Assembly: GCA_021772845.1 (NCBI GenBank)
Contig: JAJFLF010000310.1
Location: forward strand, 1 to 19,219
DNA length: 19,219 nucleotides
Direction: 5' to 3'
DNA from: Mariprofundus sp.
Lineage (GTDB): Bacteria; Pseudomonadota; Zetaproteobacteria; Mariprofundales; Mariprofundaceae
Shown here piece after piece: positions 13,934 to 19,219 of this stretch (positions are counted from its first letter, which is position 1; each line of letters begins with the position of its first letter). The notes under the pieces were generated by a model. That model searched no databases, was not told the origin of the DNA, and saw only the letters and a list, made by a program, of their open reading frames with translations. Both the position numbers and the translations under genes were made by a program.

Positions 13934-14311
13934 TCATACTGGGCTAGGTGCTCTCATGAATGATCTGATTTTATTGACCTGTCGAAGCTGCCCTAACCGA
14001 GTCAGTGAATATCCTCGACCGGGAATACGAAATTGAATGTCTCTCCAGTCGTGAGCAACTTCACTGACGAGAAAACAAACCCGGTTAACAGTATGAATGC
14101 CGGGCAGAATCCACTGGTCCCCATCGCCATCAACAACCGTCCAAACTGTGGAAGCAGGCAGTGACTTCACCAACTCAAGATCCTCACCAAAGGTTTCCAT
14201 TCCAATTCCGCCCCAAATGTCGAAACTAGATTGGGGGTGTCGAAAGGGACGAAAGAATTCGTAAAAGGCATCTTCGTGCAAAATGAGCATTTCATGTTCT
14301 TCGTTACGCAT
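13934..14311 (-). CDS. Unknown 125-residue protein paired with the HNH endonuclease
   Basis: Starts at ATG 14311, overlapping the end of the HNH gene by 8 bp; an alternative start is ATG 14290 (MLILHEDAFYEFF). The protein has a mixed alpha/beta look: FYEFFRPFRHPQSSFDIWGG, then TVWTVVDGDGDQWILPGIHT, VNRVCFLVSEVAHDW, and a basic C-terminus (RGYSLTRLGQLRQVNKIRSF). The WTVVDGDGDQWILPG..VNR..F pattern is reminiscent of small conserved hypothetical proteins, but I cannot name one. Overlap with a nuclease gene suggests a functional partner such as an inhibitor or specificity factor (inference). Confidence 0.65.
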   Translation of the reverse strand: MRNEEHEMLILHEDAFYEFFRPFRHPQSSFDIWGGIGMETFGEDLELVKSLPASTVWTVVDGDGDQWILPGIHTVNRVCFLVSEVAHDWRDIQFRIPGRGYSLTRLGQLRQVNKIRSFMRAPSPV

Positions 14312-15077
14312 TGTCTAAAAATACTCCTGCCCTATGTCGTGCCAGAAATTCTTTATCGGGTGTGAAGCGCTCAGGCAATGTGATGGGTTGGCCAGATAAC
14401 GGCAGAAAGAATTCACGGACAAATGTTTCGTTCCGTTGCTCCAGATCCCTTGAAAGAATCACGCGAAAATCATCATCCAATGCAATCAGTCCACGATCAA
14501 ACGCCTTATCATGTAGGGCTGAGAGGCAAAGACCATTGCGCGGATTAAGTCGATTCTCTTTATCCTTGCTCCACGGAACAATATGGCTTGCGATCAGCAA
14601 ACGGGAATCCGATAGCCCGGACATGCAACAGCGTTCCCGATAACTGCTCAAGACAGACCGGCGAAAGAAGTTCTGCCGAATGCGCTGCTCAGTCACCACG
14701 CGCCTTGTCTCTCCAGTAAAGTCCTCGATGTCTTCCAGCTCAGCATCGGCCTGCTCTTCGCCTTGCGGCAAGCCTTTCTCTAGCCGCAATTGCAGACATT
14801 CCAAAGCTAAGCGATCCCAATCGGCATGAAACTCATCCCAAACCTCGCGGTCGAGCGCCGATGCGTTACCTAACCCGCTCCGCCCACTACTGGTAATTGC
14901 CGGATCAAGACTGGCTATATTACAGAGCTTCATCGATACAGCCGAAGGCGTCCGCCCGATCAACCCGGCAAGTTCGATGATCTCTATATTCGTGTGGTGC
15001 AACTTCCCGAACGGAAGCTGACAATAGAGGTTGAAGGCAAGCTTCAGCTGCTCCTTCGTCCAAAGGTTGACTGTCAT
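14304..15077 (-). CDS. HNH endonuclease (HNH_2 / PF13391 type)
   Basis: 257-residue putative DNA endonuclease. The N-terminal ~60 residues (WTKEQLKLAFNLYCQLPFGK, then IEIIELAGLIGRTPSAVSMK) form a helical, HTH-like DNA-binding module common in this group. The C-terminal HNH domain shows CCMSG (~150), LLIASHIVPW (H165), NPRNGLCLSALHDKAFDRGL (N181, H189) and FLPLSGQPI. The linker is acidic. All expected HNH residues are present. Such genes act as restriction-type or defence nucleases and often occur in islands; no methyltransferase is adjacent. The start ATG 15077 lacks a clear ribosome site. The 268 bp upstream (15078-15345) hold no gene. Confidence 0.85.
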   Translation of the reverse strand: MTVNLWTKEQLKLAFNLYCQLPFGKLHHTNIEIIELAGLIGRTPSAVSMKLCNIASLDPAITSSGRSGLGNASALDREVWDEFHADWDRLALECLQLRLEKGLPQGEEQADAELEDIEDFTGETRRVVTEQRIRQNFFRRSVLSSYRERCCMSGLSDSRLLIASHIVPWSKDKENRLNPRNGLCLSALHDKAFDRGLIALDDDFRVILSRDLEQRNETFVREFFLPLSGQPITLPERFTPDKEFLARHRAGVFLDNA

Positions 15078-15345
15078 AACGTCATAACTGTTTGCATCAG
15101 AACTCTCCCATTGAACGATTAGCTTAGACCAACAGCTTGATCATTGCATCTGACGATTCGATCAAAACGCACAAAACAAACTCAGGCAGCGCCCCTCGCG
15201 CAGTCCAATATCACAGGCCTCGTTTTAACACCCAAATGTCAAGCCAGGCACCTTCACTAATAAACGGTGCTGCAATATGGAATCGGACTATTTTCATTTT
15301 ATATAAAGAGCAGCGAATCTGCTATACTGATTTGAGAGGTGGCAA

Positions 15346-15930
15346 ATGAATAAATTTCATGTGCTTTATTTAACAGGAGCTCCAGCTACAGGTAAAACAA
15401 CTTTAGCAAACAATATCAAAGAAAATATTGATGCTGTTGAAGTCTTTTCTTATGGGGAAATGTTAACGAAACGCATTAATATGAAAAACGATCAGGATCT
15501 TGTGCAAAATGATTTAAGATCAAAGTCATCAGCTATTATTACAACTCAAGATGTCTTGAGTTTAGATGACGAATTAATTGAAATTGTTTCTGAAAAAAGG
15601 AAGAACTCTCATGTGGTTATTGATTCTCATCCTGTGACGAAAGAAAGTTATGGATACAGAATTACGGCCTTTAAATTAGATGTTCTCAGAAAAATAAACC
15701 CATCAATAATTGTAACTTTATTTGCGGACCCAAAGGTAATTGTTAATAGAATCCGTACAGCTTCTGAGGGACGTCCATTAGTGACAGAGTTTGAGGCTCA
15801 CATGCATAACAATTTGCAAAGTTCAGTTGCTGTGAATTACTCAATTTTATTAGAATCAAAATCTTACTTTTTAGACAGCAATCAGTCTCAGGAGTTACTT
15901 GTTAACGAGATCAAAAGAATACTGGGATAA
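15346..15930 (+). CDS. Small P-loop nucleotide-kinase-like protein
   Basis: 194-residue P-loop protein, distinctly A+T-rich compared with region 1. GAGAGGTGG precedes ATG 15346, and TATACT (15323-15328) may be its -10 box. Walker A is GAPATGKTT (11-19); a Walker-B-like strand is HVVIDSHPV (D93, H95); NRIRTASEGRP (134-144) is placed like an adenylate-kinase lid. The overall pattern (YLTGAPATGKTTLA, then VFSYGEML, VTLFADP) resembles archaeal-type AdkA and AAA_17/AAA_33 kinases. The substrate is unknown. It is convergent with the 254-residue unknown gene, 26 bp apart. A role in defence or nucleotide signalling is inferred only from position. Confidence 0.75.
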   Translation: MNKFHVLYLTGAPATGKTTLANNIKENIDAVEVFSYGEMLTKRINMKNDQDLVQNDLRSKSSAIITTQDVLSLDDELIEIVSEKRKNSHVVIDSHPVTKESYGYRITAFKLDVLRKINPSIIVTLFADPKVIVNRIRTASEGRPLVTEFEAHMHNNLQSSVAVNYSILLESKSYFLDSNQSQELLVNEIKRILG

Positions 15931-15956
15931 CCTTTCTTTGCTGGGAGAAACTACAA

Positions 15957-16721
15957 TTAATATGCAAAGGCTGCTTGCATGTAAGGGGTTGTGTCTTGTG
16001 GCTGAGTTTCTCGTTCAAAAGCAGATTCTTTGATTTTATCAATATAGCGCTTCCAATCAGAAGTATTGCCGCGAGTAGCTATTTTATTCGCTTCTTCAAT
16101 GATGGATGCGGAAACAGGTACAGGGCAAGCTAATTTAGCAAAATATGGCATCTTAAGCTCAGCTATTGTACTGATGGAGTAGTTTCTAGGTTTATCTTGT
16201 TCAGCTAGTGATGATTCCTTTCGAACAACTGCGGTCACTTGTGAAAACCCCAGCGGACGGCCAGATGAATAATTTACTAACATTTTTGCATTCAATTCTG
16301 CCTTAGGCTCAAGAGAGAGTTCAAAGTCTGCATGGCAGAAAAGAGCGTAGTGAGATTTTTTTAGACTTTTTTCAGTTTCTCCTCTGCTGGTAACAAGGCT
16401 GTAACGTGGCAGCTCTTTAACGGTACCATTTGAATCATAGTATCCCAACCAAAGTAATAGAGTTTTTGGTTGGGCATCAATCGACTTGGTATTGGAGAGC
16501 ATTCTTGAAAAAACAATAGGCACTTGTTTCTCATTTTCTGATAAATTTGAAATTGCACTTCCAACTGAGCTACCGATACCCCAGATGAAAGTCCCGTCAT
16601 TAGCATGTCGCTCAATGTTTTTACGCTGGATGATTCTTTCCAGAACTTCTCCCGATTCTCCTCCCATCTTAGTCCAACAAAATGCAGATGGAAGATCAAT
16701 TCTTTGCGATGTAATAGCCAT
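15957..16721 (-). CDS. Unknown 254-residue protein, divergent from the HTH regulator
   Basis: Start ATG 16721 (MAITSQRIDLPSAFCWTKMG) has AAGG 8 nt upstream; the longer frame to 16892 would cross the control region and the HTH gene. Features are FCWTKMGGESGEVLERI (~14-30), RKNIERHANDGTFIWGIGSS (~33-52), PIVFSRM (~68-74), LLLWLGYYDSNG (~88-99), YSLVTSRGE (107-115), SHYALFCHADFEL (123-135) and MLVNYSSGRPLGFSQVTAVV (147-166). The WGIGSS region followed by strands and a small-molecule-like or RNA-like pocket is faintly reminiscent of EVE/ASCH (PUA-like) domains, but that is a guess. I recall similar uncharacterised proteins with the W-G-I-G and S-H-Y-A-L motifs in other bacteria. No signal peptide or membrane helix. 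The shared promoter suggests regulation by the HTH protein. Confidence 0.7.
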   Translation of the reverse strand: MAITSQRIDLPSAFCWTKMGGESGEVLERIIQRKNIERHANDGTFIWGIGSSVGSAISNLSENEKQVPIVFSRMLSNTKSIDAQPKTLLLWLGYYDSNGTVKELPRYSLVTSRGETEKSLKKSHYALFCHADFELSLEPKAELNAKMLVNYSSGRPLGFSQVTAVVRKESSLAEQDKPRNYSISTIAELKMPYFAKLACPVPVSASIIEEANKIATRGNTSDWKRYIDKIKESAFERETQPQDTTPYMQAAFAY

Positions 16722-16743
16722 ATCGGAACCTTCTATTATTGGA

Positions 16744-16789
16744 GCAAAATTGCAATTAAAATTTTGCAAGTTGAATATGCATATATGCA
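16744..16789. promoter_or_regulatory. Palindrome-rich divergent control region
   Basis: The 85-bp gap between divergent genes contains an inverted repeat GCAAAAT (16744-16750)/ATTTTGC (16761-16767) and a perfect 12-bp palindrome TGCATATATGCA (16778-16789). TTGCAA-type half-sites recur. These are likely operators for the HTH protein. Confidence 0.5.
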
Positions 16790-16806
16790 ATGTAATATAC
16801 GCCTCT

Positions 16807-17151
16807 ATGAATAAGTCAAAGAGAAATATCGAGGAGTTGCGGATTGAAGTACATAAGTTTATCACTAGCGGCCTGGCAAACAAGATATTCACTCAACAGA
16901 GTCTATCTATAGATATTTCTGTAAACCAAGCTACAATAAGTCGATATAATAATGGACAGTTCTACAAGGTAACATGCGGACTTGAAAGATTATGCAAATA
17001 TGCAAATATTGAAACACATGAAGAATGTACTCCTGATCCAGAAGGAAGTGAGATACTGAACCAAGCTATTAATGAAGCATGGGATGGAACGGCTGGACAT
17101 GCGAGAAAGCTCGCAAGAGCAATTAAAGTGATCGGTGCCATATCTCATTAG
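16807..17151 (+). CDS. HTH transcriptional regulator
   Basis: 114-residue DNA-binding protein from ATG 16807 (MNKSKRNIEELRIEVHKFIT). A larger open frame begins at 16486 but overlaps the divergent gene and is not credible. Residues ~28-65, FTQQSLSIDISVNQATISRY then NNGQFYKVTCGLERLCKYANI, form an XRE-like helix-turn-helix (VNQATISRYNNG is the recognition helix and turn). The C-terminal ~45 residues (EGSEILNQAINEAWDGTAGHARKLARAI) are helical. No clear Shine-Dalgarno site is seen, so it could be leaderless. It probably regulates itself and the divergent gene, and may be the substrate of the downstream protease by analogy with ImmR/ImmA (inference). Confidence 0.75.
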   Translation: MNKSKRNIEELRIEVHKFITSGLANKIFTQQSLSIDISVNQATISRYNNGQFYKVTCGLERLCKYANIETHEECTPDPEGSEILNQAINEAWDGTAGHARKLARAIKVIGAISH

Positions 17152-17160
17152 GCATTTGGT

Positions 17161-17179
17161 CACATACTGATAGTGTGTG
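17161..17179 (+). promoter_or_regulatory. Hairpin between HTH and metallopeptidase genes
   Basis: CACATACT (17161-17168) pairs with AGTGTGTG (17172-17179) with one G-U pair and a 3-nt loop, 10 nt after the HTH stop codon. It could attenuate read-through into the protease gene. The T-rich stretch that follows is irregular. Confidence 0.3.
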
Positions 17180-17226
17180 TGTAGTTATTTATTTACTAGA
17201 ATTATTTAAAGGTGAGGGAGGCTGGA

Positions 17227-18231
17227 ATGACAAAAAATGTATCAGTTGATTCCCTTCTAAAGTCGCTCGATATGATTGGCCTCCCAGAAAAGTTTGTGAG
17301 GTCGTTGTTGCCTCCGTGGTGGGATGATAGCGCCGCATCTACAGATTCTGGGTTTGCTGAACTGGAACTAATTTTATCTCGTCAATTCGGTTTGGATATA
17401 AAAGCACTACTTGAAAACAAAACAGCAGACTTTTCCTTACCAAAAACAATTAAATATAAAAGGTCAGTTCTTTATGACACAGGGCAGCTGGCAGCTTCAA
17501 CTTCAATAGCTCTTTCTTGTGCTAGAATAGCAGCTGCAGCGATCACGATACCGCAACAAAGAATAAGTGATCCAAATTCACTTCGAGAATATATTTTATC
17601 AGGCCTGCGTGGCAAGTGGGTTTCCCTTAAGGGCGTAGTTATGGCCTGCTGGGCACATGGAATACCTGTTATCTACGTCGAGGAGTTTCCTGAGAACTGT
17701 AAGAAAATGGATGGAATGGTGGTTGGTGTGAGAGATCGCTCAGTCATTGTTCTGTCGAAGCAAACGCGCTTCTCTGCTTGGTTTTTATTTATCCTTGCCC
17801 ACGAATTGGGCCATATTTCTCTAGGGCATGTTGAACAAGGAGAAATTCTTGTTGATGCCGAAATGGGCGAAATGTCATTGTCACTTATGGATGCTGATGA
17901 GGATGAAAGGGCAGCAGATGAATTCGCAATGGCTCTTCTCGGTGGTGACTTTGTTTTACCTGATAACTTCCTTAAGGCGAACGATCCTAGCCAATTGGCA
18001 GAATTGGCAATGGGAATTGGCAAGGCCCATCAGATTGATCCGGGACATTTACTCTTACGACAGGCTTATGAATCCGGTGATTGGCAACTATTAATTACTG
18101 CTCTGAAAAGGCTGCAGGGTGAAATAGATGGCACTGATATAATTAGAGAAGGGATGATTAAGTATCTCAACATTCATGCTATTCCTGAAGATAATTATCG
18201 CTATTTATTAAGAATGGCAGGAATGGCTTAA
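17227..18231 (+). CDS. ImmA/IrrE-type zinc metallopeptidase
   Basis: 334-residue protein (M78/COG2856 group). ATG 17227 was chosen because GGGAGG lies 5 nt upstream; GTG 17212 is inside that site. The N-terminal ~125 residues are helical and unfamiliar (SLLPPWWDDSAAS, then RSVLYDTGQLAAST). The peptidase core follows: GIPVIYVEEFPEN, VIVLSKQTRFSAWFLFILAH, HELGHISLGH (zinc ligands H192 and H196, catalytic E193) and EDERAADEFAMALL (third ligand probably E227). A helical C-terminal ~90 residues follows. Relatives cleave XRE-type repressors to induce mobile elements or stress responses. Placed directly between an HTH gene and a PIN-like gene, it probably controls that module (inference). Confidence 0.88.
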   Translation: MTKNVSVDSLLKSLDMIGLPEKFVRSLLPPWWDDSAASTDSGFAELELILSRQFGLDIKALLENKTADFSLPKTIKYKRSVLYDTGQLAASTSIALSCARIAAAAITIPQQRISDPNSLREYILSGLRGKWVSLKGVVMACWAHGIPVIYVEEFPENCKKMDGMVVGVRDRSVIVLSKQTRFSAWFLFILAHELGHISLGHVEQGEILVDAEMGEMSLSLMDADEDERAADEFAMALLGGDFVLPDNFLKANDPSQLAELAMGIGKAHQIDPGHLLLRQAYESGDWQLLITALKRLQGEIDGTDIIREGMIKYLNIHAIPEDNYRYLLRMAGMA

Positions 18232-18239
18232 GAGAAGAT

Positions 18240-18872
18240 ATGCCCGTACTTCACTTGCTCGATAACGACATCGTTTTAAAAGCTTCAAGATATGATCTTA
18301 TAGAAGAGTTAAAGAATCACATTGGTGGGATAGAATCTATTCGTATTTTGGATACATTGAGATATAGATTTTATCTAAATGATAAAATGAAAGCTCTGAC
18401 ATATTGTAAAACGGATGAGGCTTTTAATCGTTTGATTGAGTTTGTTGCTCAATCTCCAATTTTAGAGTTACCTGAAAATTCAGATGATATATCTCGATTA
18501 AACGAAGTAACAAATATTGATCAAGGAGAAGTTTTGCTTTTTGCATACAACATTTGGGCTCCTGGATCAGTGACCTTTACTGGTGATAAAAGAGCAATAT
18601 TAGCCCTATCAAATATTGCAGACATCAATGATTTGGTAGACGTAATTCGTGGAAGAGTGAAATGTTTAGAACAAATTGCGGCTGAATTTATCTATAAATA
18701 TGGATTTGAAATTATTCAAAATAAAATAAATTCAGACCAAGACTGTGATAAAAGCCTTAAGAACTGCTTTAGATGCCCAACAGAAGGTGACGTAATGTAT
18801 GGCCTTAAGTCTTATTATGAGGATCTAAATTCAGCTACGAATGGACTGCTAGCGCCCTTCCCTTCATCGTAG
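18240..18872 (+). CDS. PIN-like domain protein, probable RNase toxin
   Basis: 210 residues, starting 8 nt after the metallopeptidase stop (AGAGAAG ribosome site), so clearly in one operon. The PIN-fold acidic residues are visible: HLLDNDIV (D8, D10), NIDQGEVLLF (D94, E97) and FTGDKRAI (D116). Hydrophobic strands and helices sit between them as expected. PIN proteins are metal-dependent RNases, often toxins. The C-terminal ~70 residues after the last Asp are longer than in VapC-type toxins (140 aa) and hold three Cys residues. Pairs of COG2856 peptidases with PIN-like proteins have been proposed as toxin systems (established in outline). Its stop overlaps the convergent gene by 9 bp. Confidence 0.75.
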   Translation: MPVLHLLDNDIVLKASRYDLIEELKNHIGGIESIRILDTLRYRFYLNDKMKALTYCKTDEAFNRLIEFVAQSPILELPENSDDISRLNEVTNIDQGEVLLFAYNIWAPGSVTFTGDKRAILALSNIADINDLVDVIRGRVKCLEQIAAEFIYKYGFEIIQNKINSDQDCDKSLKNCFRCPTEGDVMYGLKSYYEDLNSATNGLLAPFPSS

Positions 18873-19211
18873 AAATACCGCGTACGGTGCTAACACAGGA
18901 GCGACTAAGTCTATATGGCATGATTTCTCTAATCCAATAGACTTAGTATGATCTACTACTTCGAAGCATCCTTTGTCGACACGCCCTTTGATGTAATTGG
19001 TTCCGGGTTTCCCCCTAGAAGGTCCAACTGCAACTTCAAGTGATCCGTAACTTAGGTCAAATTCCTCTTCACGGATTTCTCCTAACACAAGGGCAAAACG
19101 TGAGCCTTTTACTTGTATTTCTGGTGGAACTAGTTGCCATTTAATGCCATCTTCAGAATATTCTTTTGCAAGCACGGGTTCAGCAAAGTGGTTGGAATCC
19201 ATTTTCTGCAT
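18864..19211 (-). CDS. Unknown protein, possibly 5'-partial at window end
   Basis: A 115-residue frame from ATG 19211 (MQKMDSNHFAEPVLAKEYSE). An alternative start is ATG 19202. The frame is still open at the window edge and neither ATG has a ribosome site, so the gene may begin beyond it. It looks beta-rich: IKWQLVPPEIQVKGSRFALV, LGEIREEEFDLSYGSLEVAV, NYIKGRVDKGCFEVVD. No family is recognised. It is convergent with the PIN-like gene and overlaps it by 9 bp. Confidence 0.6.
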   Translation of the reverse strand: MQKMDSNHFAEPVLAKEYSEDGIKWQLVPPEIQVKGSRFALVLGEIREEEFDLSYGSLEVAVGPSRGKPGTNYIKGRVDKGCFEVVDHTKSIGLEKSCHIDLVAPVLAPYAVFLR

Positions 19212-19219
19212 TGCAATAT

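Noticed and set aside
16486..16806. Long N-terminal extension of the HTH gene
   Set aside because: It would run antisense through the divergent gene and the control region; homology-like sequence begins at ATG 16807.
17673..18023. Minus-strand ORF of 116 codons
   Set aside because: Lies opposite the HELGH core of the metallopeptidase.

Overview
The window reads as a chromosome segment of a Gram-negative, probably aquatic proteobacterium. The evidence is a PAS-GGDEF signalling protein, a b561-type cytochrome, a TruC pseudouridine synthase, a DUF938 methyltransferase, a DUF6868-like membrane protein, a YjbQ protein and strong Shine-Dalgarno sites. Lineage cannot be fixed from sequence alone; a gamma- or zetaproteobacterium fits best (inference). 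There is no rRNA, tRNA, CRISPR array, integrase or transposase.

Region 1 (1-8.3 kb) is mostly housekeeping. It holds a partial PAS-GGDEF protein (-), cytochrome b561 (+), a lipoprotein phosphodiesterase of the GDPD/sphingomyelinase-D type (+), an endonuclease/exonuclease/phosphatase-fold protein (-), a collapsed flavin-reductase gene, a DUF938 methyltransferase and a 40-residue membrane peptide (+). A four-gene minus-strand run follows: a winged-HTH regulator with a nucleotidyltransferase (AbiE-like toxin-antitoxin pair), then truC and a DUF4743-type Nudix hydrolase.

Region 2 (8.3-13.9 kb) is a patchwork of small genes. It has a lysine-rich mini-protein, a DUF6868-like protein, yjbQ with a damaged start, and a complete hipBA module. 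hipBA is preceded by three operators spaced exactly 62 bp apart and is bracketed by two copies of the yjbQ 3' end. Then come an EF-hand periplasmic protein, a likely small RNA (hairpin with a C-rich anti-Shine-Dalgarno loop plus a strong terminator), a 2Fe-2S ferredoxin, an inverted pair of REP-like repeats, a small exported protein and a 5'-truncated DUF6884-like gene.

Region 3 (13.9-19.2 kb) looks like an accessory or defence island. It begins with an HNH endonuclease and an overlapping partner gene. An A+T-rich block follows: a small P-loop kinase-like protein, a convergent unknown 254-residue protein, and, divergent from that across a palindrome-rich control region, an HTH regulator, an ImmA/IrrE-type zinc metallopeptidase, a PIN-like RNase and a last unknown gene. 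The HTH, protease and PIN genes could form a protease-controlled toxin module. The kinase and the 254-residue protein may belong to it. This cluster is the best candidate for an undescribed system.
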